A stretch of DNA of 64,000 nucleotides from Hoplostethus atlanticus. Taxonomy: Eukaryota; Chordata; Actinopteri; Trachichthyiformes; Trachichthyidae. Shown here one piece after another: positions 34,481 to 47,375 of this stretch (position 1 is its first letter; every line of letters begins with the position of its first letter). Made by a program: the position numbers and the translations under genes. The notes beneath the pieces were generated by a model. That model saw only the letters and a list, made by a program, of their open reading frames with translations. It ran no database searches and was not told where the DNA came from. The DNA lies in assembly GCA_034670405.1 (NCBI GenBank), contig JAXDDX010000089.1, forward strand, positions 496,001 through 560,000. The letters are read 5' to 3'.

Positions 34481-35109
34481 GAGGTGAAGTGAGGTTCTGA
34501 CTGTCAAACCTCTTATGAACTTGGGGGGAAAAAAGGGGGACAGTCAGGCCCACTCCTCTCTCCCGTTCCGGTTGTGCAGCGATCACCAAGATGCAGCAAA
34601 CAGACAAACACAACAAAGCCTCGCATTCTTCTCCTCCGCCCATCTAATTTGTGCGGCGAAAATCGATGTTTTGGTAAAAAGGCACACAGTGAACAGGAGA
34701 CACTGTAACATTGGTTTTGGCTGTTAAGCATGTGTGTGGTTTTTCCCTGGTAACAATTTCAAAAGTTTATGACATAACCATAAAGAATGAGTTTGCTGTG
34801 TCAAGTTTTCATCCCATTTCTTTCCATTTCTTTCCATTCGAACCTAAACGGACACATTGTTGCTGCATGCAGGAAATCAATTAAATTTGAAAGTACGCTA
34901 AAGAAATACTCAAGGAGATATTGCTGTTTCATCTCGTTGCTGCTAACTGAGGGGTTGACAGTGACACATGAGCGTCACACACAGGAAAAGGATCATTTTC
35001 CAAAGGAAGCCCAAACCTTATTGTTGGGAATGTACCATCTGGATCTCAAAGGGCTCTGCTCCCACATCCATCTTCTCTGGGATAACACTGGAGCCTGCAC
35101 GGGGCGCCA

Positions 35110-35420
35110 TGCTAAGACTGATTGGCAATGAATTATGTATCGTTTTAGTAAATCATGATATTTGTCTGGCGACGTGATGCTGAATATTAGGGGGCGTGAG
35201 CATGTGGAGAGTAATAATTTCTTGTCGCTTCCTCATTAAGCTTGGTTTTGATATTTCAAAATAAACTTTCATCGCTATTACACACGCTCTTATTAAGAGA
35301 GGGCATTTCCTGCATCCTGCATCTACCTTGCAGGATTGCAATAAAAATAGTTCCTCTCTATGTAAAAAGTGGGACTTCTACGATGGCTACAGCTGGCTGT
35401 GTGCATGCATGCAATCCCAT
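35110..35420. promoter_or_regulatory. Candidate enhancer block
   Basis: Unique sequence with GCAATGAATTATG, AGTAATAATTTC, CTCATTAAGC, TCTTATTAAGAG and GCAATAAAAATAG, ending in a GCATGCATGC run. Confidence 0.3.
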
Positions 35421-35424
35421 TATG

Positions 35425-36875
35425 CTCGCTGTCGCTCTCGGGGGTGCACAGTGTCTCCTTGTTCCTCCCACCTCTGTCAGCGACAGGGTGAGCCTGAGGA
35501 GGTGTACCCTCTAATAAAACATTTATATCCAGGGGAAACAGCGTGTCCAGCTCCAGCCACAACATGGGCTTTGACACCGGGGGCTCTTTTGAAGTTAGCC
35601 ACCGAGACTTAGGGGCTTTTCTAAAGGGGGGCCCATTGTTCGCGATTGCCCCCCTCTCCTCCCTTCGCAATTCCCTCCCCCCTTGCATCAAGAAGCTTGG
35701 TGCTGAAGTCTCACAGTGGTCCGTGGCCACTTCAAAAGACAGCCACATGAAAGGGCTCAGTTTGACCCCGGCCCAGCAAGCAGCGGCTAAATTGGTAGAT
35801 AGAAAAGCAGGGTAATTTGTATCAACTCAATAAGTTACTATGCGGCCAAATAGGAAGGTCGTGACTTTATGCCATGGCTGCAGCCCCAGCGCCATAGCAA
35901 CAAGACATCAATGTAACATCAGTTCCCCAAAACACCGGCCAGCTCAGGCCCACTCTGTTAAAACGATGCGTGTAAACAAGGCCCGATTGTGGCGACACAA
36001 CGGCGCAAATTCTATCAGTCTCCAATTGTGGCAAGAGGAAGCAGAGCGAGGGACAGGAAGTGTGTATTGCTCTTTTTTTTCCATATTGGCACGGGATAAC
36101 TGTCCTGCCGAGCCTGGGAGATAATGTCTGATAATGACGGGGCTAATGGCGGTTGGGCTGATTGAATCAGGCCAGAGGTCCAATGGGTCAGAGCCCTGGA
36201 GCCCAGCGGCTACTAGTGCCTCACCTTCCCCCACCCCGCAGACTCCCTCCTGGGAAAGGCAAAGATCGGTGTTCCCCCCCCCACCCCCCCACCCCTGGTC
36301 CCAGTTTTTACAGCTCAACCAAAATTCTCATGGCACTAAAATCAATGTTGCCATTGTTGGGGCCAAACGGCACGTCCTGACCATGGCCAATGCAAAGAAT
36401 TCCAAGTGGCAGGGCCTGCTGGCCTGCCGGGATGTACAGATTTGATTATGAGGAGGGCCAACGTTGTTGTTCACCCCCGCCAAATAAAGGGGGTCTTGTT
36501 CCAGACCAGGACAATGGGACCTCTAAGTGGCATGTGAAACTGACCCGACTGTGTGCAATAATTCAAGCCTTTGATTTGACAAATGTTTTTGTGCCTTCCT
36601 CCACATCTGCAAATACCTCCACTTTTCTCCCCTCCTCTCTCCCTCTCTCTCTTCCCTTGCCAGATACTGTTCCCTCAGTACAGCACATTCAAGATCCGGC
36701 TGTTATTTTACACAAGATTTACATCGACTAGCGAAAGAGGGAGGGGGGAGGAAGAAAAAAAAAAAAAAAAAACGACTTGAAAAGAGCACCGGGAGTGGGT
36801 GGACAAAAAAAAAAAAGAACTCAATGTGTTCGTGGAGGGGGAAAAAGTTGGGCATGCAGATAAGTTTGGCTATTT
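35425..36875. other. Intergenic, no gene supported
   Basis: Unique sequence with a C-rich run near 36273 and an A-rich run (36755-36772). Overlapping frames of 90-141 codons here are not similar to any protein family I know. Confidence 0.45.
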
Positions 36876-36879
36876 GGCT

Positions 36880-37220
36880 TTTGTTGTTTGAATTAAAATA
36901 AAGGTTTCCTTCTCTGCTGTCACATTGCATTAGCGGCGGCGGCGGCGGCTGCTATCAACCCTGCTCCTGGCTGCGGCGTTGTGTGGAACGAAGCTGACGG
37001 TGTGTGGAAACTAACACAGGCACTGTGCTGTGACCGCGTCACCTGCAATCAGGCCCAGCAGCCGGCCAGATTAATCATGACAGTAGGCAATATTTCCAAC
37101 ATTATTAGAAGAGAAACCTAATATTTTGGGACATCAGGGATCCCGGTGCCGGTGTCCATCAAAGTGAGAGCCTTCATTTAATGCTCCTTGGATGGGTAAC
37201 CCCGGCACTTAACCCCTTTT
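36880..37220. promoter_or_regulatory. Candidate enhancer block
   Basis: Contains a short GGC array (about 36934-36949) and unique sequence with TTTGAATTAAAAT, CAGATTAATCATGAC, a CACCTG E-box and AACATTATTAG. Confidence 0.3.
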
Positions 37221-37224
37221 AGAT

Positions 37225-37250
37225 ATTCCATCTCTCTCCCCTCTTCCTCT

Positions 37251-37285
<35 letters not shown>

Positions 37286-37689
37286 CACAGGCGTGCTCTG
37301 ACGGCTTATGATGAGGGATCCCTCCCAAGCAGAGGTGATGCATTTATTCCGAACACAATTTCTCGCCGCCGTTATGCCATGTTTTCACAAAGCCAAACAA
37401 GAAATGGTACGCCTATATCTTCCCCCGTAATGCCCGCGCTGCACATCAGTCCTATTTGCCGGGGAAAGGGTCGCGGGGGTTATTGAAAACAAAATGGACC
37501 TGCCCTGCACATCCGTAAACGTGTGATTGTGTGTGCACAAACGCATGCTCGTGTGTTGCCTCTGCATTTGTGTGTGTGTGTGTGTGTGTGTTTTGTACAT
37601 GTGTGCCTGCATGTGGATGTTTGCTGTTTGTGAGGATCTCGGTGCACCTTTGTGTGTACCTCCATCACCGCTTTGTGTTTGTATTTTGC

Positions 37690-37724
<35 letters not shown>

Positions 37725-39176
37725 GAGTCTGATTTGATGTGATTGTGTCTGGCACGGAGTGTGTGCAGGTGCTGTGAATCGTAGAGATCCCGATCGTGAC
37801 TCATCCCCGCTCCTCTCCTCCGTTTCCCAGGATGCTTCACCCCCTCAGACACTCTTGTCGATGGACGACGACGCGCTTGCATATGGATTACCAAGTTCTC
37901 CGAGATGCACGCACGCATGTCCACGTGCACACGCTCGCTCATATGAACTACAAACACAAAGCTGCAATGTGTGTGTGTGTGTGTGTATACGAGAGCATGC
38001 TTGCATGTGTGCACAGGTGCATTTAAACTCCATTGTGAAGCAACTTGTGCAGCTCACAACGTGATCGTTTCCTTCCTGCTTCATGGTTTCAACTAGGAAC
38101 ATATCTGGCAATTTCACCCAAAACTAGCTAGGCTGTTATTTAAGAGCTTTTAATGTTTTGGCATCAATACCAGATCCTCAGCCATCTTTCAGATATCAAT
38201 CGTGTCTCTTACATTCTTACAAATACAATTGGACTCTCCTCTCTCTTCCTATTGGGTTCTTCATTGTTTTCATCATGCCAAAATACTATATGCAACATTA
38301 ACATTGGCGTACTTGGTACATTGCAATACTCACTCATTGACATCCATCCTTTGACCTACTGTGCGTTCACAACCTGTATACATAAACTACGGGGGCGATG
38401 CTGCATCAATGACCCAATGACATATCAATCACATCGATCCCCAGAATCAGTGCCGTTTATCCGCTTGTCAAAGGACTCAATTGGCAATCAATGCATGGTT
38501 AGTTTCATTTTTGCTCATTGACTCCTACTAGCATCTGTGTGTGTGTGTGTGTGTGTGTGTGTTGTCTCACAGCCTTGTTTAGGGGAGGAGAGGAGGAGAG
38601 AGACAATGTTGTCCTGCTGCCGTGTGCCTCGGCTGTGTTCATCAGGGGGTTTGGGGTGCCTAATACACCATGGCGGTCCCCCATTTGTTTAATTTGTAAG
38701 GCTCTGACATCAATTGTTGAGCTTCATTTGCCCCGTCGAAACGTCACATGTCACCGCTAATGGGCCAAGCTGTGCGCGCACACAAAGCATGCGTGTAGCA
38801 GTGTGCGCGTATGTGTGTGTGTGTGAGAGAGAGAGAGAGGGAGAGAGAGAGAGGGAAGGGGGGGGGTGGGCGGGTTGGCAAAGTATTCAATTTTCATCAG
38901 GAGCCACTGTTCAACAGAGAGGGAGATAAAGAGGCAGATGAGACGGATGAGAGCGACGGAGTACACAAGGTGGGACGTGGCGGTGGATTTGGCGGGTTCC
39001 GTGCAGGATGCTTGACTAAGCTGCCGGTGTCGCGCATTAAGGCCCGTCGGCCTTCGGGACGGGCGGTAAAATGAACCCTCACGAGGACTCATATTTGTGC
39101 AGATGCTGTGTGTGTGTGTGTGTGCGTGATAACGAACAGTGGTCCGCTTGCTGTTGGAAAAGATGACTTCAGAGGT

Positions 39177-39208
<32 letters not shown>

Positions 39209-39243
39209 CTGCGTTTGCTGCATTCATTTCCCAGGCCAGCAAT

Positions 39244-39285
<42 letters not shown>

Positions 39286-39475
39286 TACATGCACACACAG
39301 ACAGACATTAATCAGCAATGGGGTAGAGATGGACAAACAGAGGGACAGAGGGGCCCGCGCACCACAGCGCTAACCCCTGCTGCATGACTCAACAACGGAA
39401 TATGCCCAGTCACATCGAAACGAGCTCTTTGTCACCCCGTCCCCGAAAAACATGTTTGTGATGTTGTCCTCTGAG
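37225..39475. other. Microsatellite-dense interval
   Basis: At least eight CA/TG arrays (37253-37282, 37569-37590, 37691-37720, 37967-37987, 38536-38560, 39105-39124, 39180-39208, 39243-39287) and a TG-GA-G compound (38812-38867). These create long Thr/His- or Cys/Val-rich frames that are not genes. Confidence 0.8.
39180..39287. repeat. (TG)n / (AC)n inverted pair
   Basis: A TG array (39180-39208) faces an AC array (39243-39287) across about 34 bp and could form a long hairpin. Confidence 0.9.
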
Positions 39476-39479
39476 GGTG

Positions 39480-39690
39480 ATGTGTTCCCCAACTCGCAGG
39501 TCGCAAGTATAATTATTCAGCGTCTCAATGGCGACCATTCATCTCTCCCTCTTATGGCAATTCATTGCCCGGAAGTGATCTAAACATGACCGCGGGAACC
39601 TATCGGGGAGAATATTTGAAAGCAAAGCGGGGGAGTCCAGGGGGATAATTCTGTTGTGAAGGGCTAATGCATTCACACCCACACAGATTG
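39480..39690. promoter_or_regulatory. Candidate regulatory block
   Basis: Unique sequence with TATAATTATTCAGC, GCAATTCATTGCC, GATAATTCTG and GGCTAATGCATTC. Confidence 0.25.
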
Positions 39691-39694
39691 ACTC

Positions 39695-40595
39695 ACCCCC
39701 GACAAAAGAGTCTTGTGTTGTCTATTCTAGGCAGCTGGGCAGGATGGCGAAACTTGGAATCCTTTGTAGGCCGGAGGAGAAGCAGACTCTTTGTCAGATC
39801 TTTACGGAGTATATTTTACCATACGCCCTTGCGCGGCCGGCCAGGCATCCAACGTTGCAACAAGGCTAAAGAAAGTTTGCATAGATTAGCTGTGTTATTG
39901 CAAAATGTTGAGCCCACTGATGTGTTAATCAAGCCCCGGTTGAAAATGCAGGCCTTTGTCCGTCTGGGGCGAGGCGCAATGTGACATTTTTTTTTTTGAA
40001 ACAGTATTTTGACACCGAAGGCTGTTTACACGGGTAAACGGCACGCTATAGCCTGCTGGGAATGGATGAGGCAAGCTTGCAAGGAAGCATCACTGAGGAG
40101 AAATCAGCTTTCCACAAGGAAAAAACAGAAAAATGAAATGAGCACTTCCTTGTTAGTCATCCGTTTTAAAAGCGAGGTGTAGGCAAATGTGAATGAAAAC
40201 TGTCCACCGGCAGTGCAAGGAATCCTGATTTATGGTTTTGTTTTGCGTGATTTAAGGCATTTCCGCTGAATTAGATCGTGTACGGTGAGGAGGGAGAGGC
40301 GATAACGTGACGACACCTGTCCTGAACTGAATTTCAACCCTGAGCAAACAGACGTTCCCACCTATTCCCACCGGTCCTATACGATCCAATAAAACATGCA
40401 GCAAAAGTAATCGTAGCCTTGATCTCTAGCCCCTGAACCACCTACACCATCTCTCACTACCGAGGTCGAGGCCGAGGTCGTCATGAGAGCCTGATCTACG
40501 GCTGCGGTGTGACTTATCGACATCCCGATTTGGGTAGTCTTGCCGACACTGTCCTCTCCATCCTTCTCGCCCCGGAGGTCAGAAACTTTCCGTTT
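39695..40595. other. Intergenic, nothing recognised
   Basis: Unique sequence with a T run near 39985 and no recognised repeat or gene. A GAGGTCGAGGCCGAGGTCG mini-repeat lies near 40461. Confidence 0.4.
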
Positions 40596-40599
40596 CCCG

Positions 40600-40780
40600 C
40601 TTGTCTTGAACACACTAATAGACAGGGAGTATCCTCGCTGCCAATCAAAATGAACCTTTTGCCCTCCGCTGGGTGGAGATTGTTGCAGTAGCACTGAAGC
40701 ATCCTGTTTAGGTATTCAATTACCATAAAGCCCCCTTTTACCTCGCAACTCGTTTATTGAGTCATAAAAAAAAAATACAT
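40600..40780. promoter_or_regulatory. Candidate regulatory block
   Basis: Unique sequence with GCCAATCAAAATG (PBX-like), ATTCAATTACC and GTTTATTGAG, ending in an A run. Confidence 0.25.
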
Positions 40781-40894
40781 TTTGCAGAAAGAATGGAGAA
40801 ATGTGTAAAACTTTGAAAAGCCTGGCCAGTCTGCGACGGCGAGTCTACATCATCTGGTACTGGTACACAAGCAATCTGGAAATCCATTTCAAAG

Positions 40895-41102
40895 GTTGGA
40901 TATGTGGATATGTTTGAGAAGACAGAAGAAAGAAAGAAAGAAAGAAAAAGTGAGTAAAACCTGAGACAAATGGTGCTAATATGTCTTTCATTTCAATTGT
41001 TGGATATGTGGATATGTTTGAGAAGACAGAAGCCTGTTGAAAGAAAGAAAGAAAGAAAGAAAGAAAGAAAAACCTGAGACAAATGGCGCTGCTAATATGT
41101 CT
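40895..41102. repeat. Tandem duplication, 104-bp period, with GAAA arrays
   Basis: The segment starting GTTGGATATGTGGATATG recurs 104 bp later. Each copy contains a (GAAA)n array and the phrase 'acctgagacaaatgg'. Confidence 0.85.
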
Positions 41103-41318
41103 CCATAATAGATATGTTTTGCCATGACGTTCTGTAACAACTCTCCCTCTAATTCGATTAGCTTAATCTAATCTTACTCCGAACACCTTACATTTTTCAT
41201 TGTCTTCTCTCTAATATCTCCACAGACAAAGAGAACGAGAGCAAAAGAGCAGGAGGATATCTGCACAGGTGTGTGTCTGCGTGCGCACCGTACGTGTCTA
41301 CGTACAGTAAATGTGTCT

Positions 41319-41361
<43 letters not shown>
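41319..41361. repeat. (TG)n microsatellite
   Basis: About 20 TG units. Confidence 0.95.
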
Positions 41362-41366
<5 letters not shown>

Positions 41367-41883
41367 CGCTGTGTTTTGTAAGAAACAAAACAGACTACTC
41401 ACTGTCACAATACATTTGGCACCTTTCATCCACCGTGAAATGTTTAGTTACTCTGTCAAACCCCTCTGGCATGGGGCCCGAGCTGCAAATTAATGTATAG
41501 CTCCTATGCACCTTGGTGATTCGTTATCCAAAGGACTGTTTAAATAAGGCATTTAGGCAACGGTGTTAATCTACCAACAAAGGCTCAGCTGTTTTTAGCC
41601 GACGGAATGACTGTCAAGAGTCTCGGCTGGAAGTGCATCCATTCACGCACAGCTGAGTCGCATCAGTCCCACACACACACACATACACACACTTGGCAAA
41701 AACACACACGGCGCTTGGCCGCGGCAGTTCTGGCACGCGAAATGTTATAATTGTAAAGACATGAGAGGGGAAGTGAGTTAGGGTTTGAACTAACAGAGAC
41801 AGTTTAGCCTCGGATTCTTCCAGCAGTGTGAAGCGAGTGTGTGTGTGTGTGTGTGGTCCGGTGAGAATCCATTGCAGCATTTA

Positions 41884-42595
41884 CCTCTGTATAGAGCGGT
41901 GCAGGAATGAGTCCTAAAACCAGGAAGTGAGTTAGCATTTTTGCACTTCCGGTTCCCTCGTCTCGAAGTCAATGGGTTTTTTGAATGGGTTTTGGTTAGA
42001 TGCCTGAAATAAGGTCTGTGGTTAACACAAGCTTAAGAGGTTTTCACGTTTTGTTCTACGACATAAAATACGTCAGTAAATACCCCACTTGTGAATTTTG
42101 AAGCTTTTACGTGTCTTAAAAAAGGCGGTTGCTAACAAGTGGCTAAATGAGACTACAGAGGTTGTCTGGGACATTAACATGGTAACTCATCTACTCACTA
42201 GTCAGCCTTTACAGCCTCTAGTTGTGTTTATACTCGCGCTCTTCCAAACTATTCTAACTCAAACTTTCCAACATGTAGATTTATCAATTTATAGTATTTT
42301 TAGTGGTGGTGACGTTGGAGTCATGCGACCGTGGTGTAGTTCGTTTATAGCCTAACGTTAGCTTTTTACTTCTGGCGATTGCATTTACACTTCAAAAATC
42401 ATAAAAGTGGCTGTTCATTTGTGAAGATTATCTTGCTGAACATAAACTTTTGTTTGCCACAGAGCTTATTTTCTGCAATAATCCAAAATCCAATGGAAAA
42501 ATCCCATTGGCTTTTTGTCGAGGGAACCAGGGCGATGCTAACTTCCTACAACTTGGCCTATAAAAATACCTCATCCCTGCACCACTCTATAGAAG
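41884..42595. mobile_element. Non-autonomous terminal-inverted-repeat transposon
   Basis: The left end (TATAGAGCGGTGCAGG, with flanking bases) is inverted at the right end (CCTGCACCACTCTATA), giving TIRs of about 24 bp with a few mismatches around 0.7 kb. The interior has no intact transposase. The phrases 'acttcctacaacttggcct' and 'catccctgcaccactctat' are familiar from a multi-copy fish repeat. The superfamily is not determined. Confidence 0.7.
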
Positions 42596-42599
42596 CCGC

Positions 42600-43425
42600 C
42601 CCCTAGCTCTGCATCTACACCCTGCGTTAACACTGCACGGTTTTCTGCACTACTTCTCTTCAGGTCGGCGCAGTAGTGTAGCAACGTGCAGCTGAATAAC
42701 CCACAAACTATATGCATTGACCTCAATGTAGTATTATGCGGGGGGGTATCTGAGTGTTTATAGACGGGCATCATGTGGTTTTTATCAGATCCTGTCGAAA
42801 AGCAAAATCCAAGAAGAGATCTCACATATACACTTTTTATGGCTCCTAGTCATAAATGAGCCTTTTGTAACACTAAGATGAGACTAAAGGCATTTTCTGC
42901 TATTTCTCAAATTGAACTCAAGAGAAACACTCACATGGTGGTGATGCTTTTAGTTAAGCTATATGATTGGCTTCATGTTTCGGATGTTTGTGAATGAAGG
43001 ACACAGCATTACTGCTCATGTGACTTATATCTATGTTGGAAGAGAATGTTGCTGTTGTGGGATGAAAACCTCATCTCTCTCTGAAAAAGTTCTCCCTTAT
43101 CAAATGAATAACATAATTTGAAACAGCGTAATGAATTTTGAAGGTGTGACAGCATCTAGGACCATCTAATGATCTAATGAATTCCAGTAAGACAAATCAT
43201 TATAGACTTTGTACCATAAAACCTTGCTTATCCTGACTCAAACAAACAAGATTCAGGTGCAGCAGGGCAGGAATTTATTTTTGCGGTTATAATCACTGAG
43301 ACCCAGAGCACTGCTGGTTTGCTATCCTACCAGGTAGTAGAATAGTCCCTGTAGGGCTCTGGGTCCCGAGGTTACCGGCACTGAAGACCACTGGATTATG
43401 TGTATAAAATAGCCTCCCCACGGTT
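42600..43425. other. Intergenic, nothing recognised
   Basis: Unique sequence, no repeat family or coding signal. Confidence 0.4.
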
Positions 43426-43480
43426 TCCAGACTTTCCCCCCGGGGATCAATGAAGGATCTTTCTATCTTGAGGTCATTCA
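43425..43480 (+). repeat. LINE 3' tail remnant
   Basis: The phrase 'ccccggggatcaatgaagg' followed by TCTATC-like units matches the typical 3' end of fish LINEs that finish in short TATC/TCTA repeats. Very short and diverged. Confidence 0.45.
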
Positions 43481-43859
43481 GTTCTTCAGGACAAACCTAC
43501 ACGTGTAATGTGCACCCAGCAATCCCAGACCTCTTCTGGATATTTGAACACGTGAAGTTTTGCACTTTGAGATGCATAGCACGGCCAAAACCGGGAGGCT
43601 GCCATCTTCATGCACCCTTCGCATTGAAATTTGTCCATCCAAAAGCTAAAACATGGTACTCTAGAATCAGCCAATGGGGCCCATGCAACCATCAAAGTCC
43701 CCAGGCTCATTGTGTCTGTTCCCAAGGAAGATAGCCTCAAAGCCTCAGCAGCAATGTTTGTCCACCCCTCACTTCTTCAGTAAATGAAGGTCTTCTATTG
43801 CTGTTGCTTTTGATGATAATTATGAAATGCACCCCTCTTACATAATATAGTGCTTTTTA

Positions 43860-44060
43860 TTTTGGAATGTACAGGCAAATTAGTTTACTTTCAAAGCAGC
43901 GTGCTTTAGATTAAGCAGGCATTCCTGCTTTTTCGGTACTTCAGTGACTGACAGCAGACAGAAGCTGCCTGCGAGGCACACAATGGCTCCTCTTCAAGGA
44001 GCCTAAAATTGGCCTACATAGCGCTGCAAGCCTCCCCAGCCTGGCATCGACACTCGTCTA
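43860..44060. promoter_or_regulatory. Candidate regulatory block
   Basis: Unique sequence with GCAAATTAGTTTAC, CTTTCAAAGC, AGATTAAGC and ACAATGG. Confidence 0.2.
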
Positions 44061-44064
44061 AGTG

Positions 44065-46810
44065 GTGCCACTATGCGTTGTGAAAGAGACAGGAAGGTTT
44101 CACTTTGAGTGGTATTATCTCTTGAGAAAATCCCACATATTGGATTTAAACCCCTATTCAAATAAACAACTAACTAGTCCTGTAATAATCATCAGTTGGA
44201 TGCAGCTTGTGTTTGGCTTGTCGATGGCACTGGCGGGGGGGAAAGGCCTGGTATCCCCAGCAGGCCTGTCACATACACTGATAACCCACAAAGTTTATCC
44301 ACCCACTTAATAGGAAGATAATGTAATCACTGATTTAGCTTTTGGGTTAGTTGGTGACAGAGGACAGTTGACAATATAAAGGGGGTTGCAAAAACGCCTG
44401 TAGCCTAACATGTTTTTATAGCTGAAGTTAAGGAGGGGAAGGTGTGCTTATTTTTCCAAAGGACTTCTCAAATGCAATCAAACCCAGGGATGTCTAAAAA
44501 CCTGTTGCATGACTGAGGAATAATCACCTTTTGAGCTTTTGCAGGAAAAAGTCGTTTTGAGTTTTTTTTTTAAACGCGTTTGAGTGTGTTTTAGCACAGC
44601 AGCTGTATCAAGTTAAGTTAGATAAAGACCCAGACAAGCTGACTTTGTTGCCCTGGGCGAGAAGAAAGGATGTCTCTGGTATGGAGATGAAAGGCCGCTT
44701 TTTGCAAAAGATGTTAGCTGCAACTGTCTCAGCCTAAATGTCACCACAATGCAGGGCTTTGAGTGCAATTTCTCTTCAAAGCCTTTAGCATCACACGACT
44801 AAAGGAGAAGCAACAGCAATCCCTCACAGCTACTGTACCAGATCAGTCACATTAATGACATTAGCTAAAGAGCAGATCATGTTTTATGTTATCAGAAATA
44901 TCACAAAAATCATATTTTGTCTAATAGTTGATAATCCTCTTTTTGTTCATGTTTTCCATAGTAACACATACAGTATATACATATATATACATATATTAAT
45001 ATATTTTCCTCCTTTGAAATACATATATTTAATATATATATAGTTTCTTTTATGTCTATGAGAAAATTTTTATAAATAAATAATTAAATAAAAATAGAAC
45101 CAACCAGTTAATGCTCAGCCCCAATAATTATTACTGCAGATACATTTTAAATATTTCTCTTTAAATTGAAAATAATTTATTGATGAATTGATCCCATGTT
45201 TGTCCACATACCAATGGATTACTCTTGTTAGTCTGCATTATTTATGATGCATCTTTAGGCCTACTGTTTTTATTCTGACCTCATAGTGCAAATTGTTATT
45301 ATTTACGTGTATATGAAATATTTTTTTACGCTTACCTTAGACAGATTCTGATAATTGCTAGCCTATAACTACATAGCATTGCATATATTCCATTCATACA
45401 CGTAATGAAATATGCTGTGACATATATTTCAGCATATATATTTTATATATTTTGAATATATTTGAACAAGGATGAACATATATTGACATATATTATGGAT
45501 CATTGGGCCGTGGTTTCAGCCTGCTGAGTGACCTGGAATAACCTGATCAGTTGTATAATGCTTCCAGTGAGACAGGGTATACACAGAATTTCTCCTAAGG
45601 GAGCAACAATATAAACACTGTTCAATGTGTGTTCTTTTGCATCCCTTTTGACCTCAGTGTTCTCTTGGAAATCTTGTCTCTCTGTGGGAGAGCCCTTCCC
45701 ATCCTTCTGCACCAGAGTTCAGAAAACCCCCCGAAGGTGCCCATTTTCTACCAATAAACCAGCCTGCAAACAATGGAGGCTGTGTAGCACTCTGATCTGG
45801 GTCAAAGGCTTAGTCGTCCTCGCTCCCTCTCCTGCAAACTGTTGATGCATCATGAGGAGTGAGATTTATAAAATAAAGGAGGTGGGCAGAGAGCGAGGGA
45901 ACAGGAGGGAGGGAGAGAGAGAGAGAGAGCTTTGTTTGGGTTTGAGTGTGTTGCAGCGCTCTAATTGCAGGATGTTTTAATGCTGTCAGAGGATGACAGG
46001 TTGGAATAATCATGGCTATTTGTTTGCGCAGCAGACACCCTGATTGACTTTTAATGGCTGCAGCCTGCGTAGTTCTTACCAGGACCCTGGTAAGCTTGAC
46101 TTTCATTACCTTATGGAAAATACTCGCTCATCTCTACTGCCTTGCTCTCTTCATTTGTGTGAAGAGGTTGGATAGAGGAGGCGGCAGGGTGGCAGAGCGG
46201 CCTTGCGGTCGGAGAGCATGTTCCCGTGGGCTGGATGGCTGCAGATCTGAGCAATGTGACAACCCAATGAGTCCATCCCTGTCAAAAGGTCTTCCTCAGT
46301 TTGTGTTCTTGTGCGTTCTCGTGTCCTCCGTTATGCGTTTGGCGTAATATGTAATGGCCAAAATACAAAAGAAGGCAGATAAAAATCACAGAAGTGCACT
46401 TGCCAGCTGAGGATGCATCGGATGGTGACTTGGCCAAGGAGAATGAATGGGAAGCCCAAAGATTCAACAGTCTATAGTCCAGTGATGTCAAGCACACGGC
46501 CCATCTCAAACTGTAAAGATGCTTCTCTGTGCTTGCTTGCTTTTTGTCCTCTCCAAGATAAAGATGAATGAAGATTGTTCTCTGCAAGGACACAAGTATC
46601 AACTCAACGTTCTTGGATTTGAGATTCACCATAAGGTGCTTACCTTCCGACTCTGACCCTTCTGATGACATGTACATGCATGGGTTTCTGGGAAACACTC
46701 AGAGTAATAAGTTCCTAATAAGGCTGTGTGCAATATCACAATACAATGGTCCAGATTTCTGAAATACTGAAATAAGTTAGGAACAAAGAGATTGTGTACC
46801 TGTTTCCCAG
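44065..46810. other. Intergenic with AT-rich core
   Basis: A TA-rich low-complexity patch lies at 44965-45060 and AT-rich DNA continues to about 45500. A GA microsatellite is at 45905-45930, and a degenerate repeat scrap ('ggcagggtggcagagcgg') near 46182. No gene supported. Confidence 0.45.
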
Positions 46811-46814
46811 GGTA

Positions 46815-46945
46815 GAAGTAACAAATACGCTTGTAACTGCAATGACGCAGTTTTGTTGTGTACTTGTACTTTTTTGAGTCAGTAATTTTACTTTTTCTTA
46901 AGTATGTTTTGACTGAAGTATTGGACTTCTCTAAACCACATCTGC
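46815..46945. repeat. Fish interspersed repeat remnant
   Basis: Contains 'tacttgtacttttttgagtc' and 'taattttactttttctta', resembling the common fish repeat built of ACTTTTACTT phrases. Diverged. Confidence 0.35.
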
Positions 46946-47375
46946 TGTATTACAGAGTGACAATTCCGTAGGCTCTCCATAAGCATCACATCAGTAACGT
47001 TAAGTTAACTAACTGTAACATTAAATGTTCAACTTTGTGTTGTATTGTGTTAGCCTGGTTGTCGTCTAGCTAGTTTGCTAGTCTCGCTAGCTGGTTGGAT
47101 AGGTAGTGGTAAAAGAAACGTCGATGTAGCAATGTTGAATATTGAGGATTTTCTAAACTTTTAGTACATTAGTACATTTTAAATAAGCTCCTTTATTTAC
47201 GTTTACTTAATTAAAGGAGAATTCCGGGATTTTTAAACCTGGCCTCTATATCCACAAAATCGCTTATCATACCGCAAAATAGGTCCAAAAAGTTTCGGAA
47301 TTGCTCCGGTAGATTGGCTCAGTCGGCAGTCACGAAACGGACTCAATGGCTGCAACGTAATCTGTTGGGGCATAG

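Noticed and set aside
37385..38014. 209-codon minus-strand frame
   Set aside because: It is built around several CA arrays that translate as Thr-His repeats, an artefact of microsatellites.
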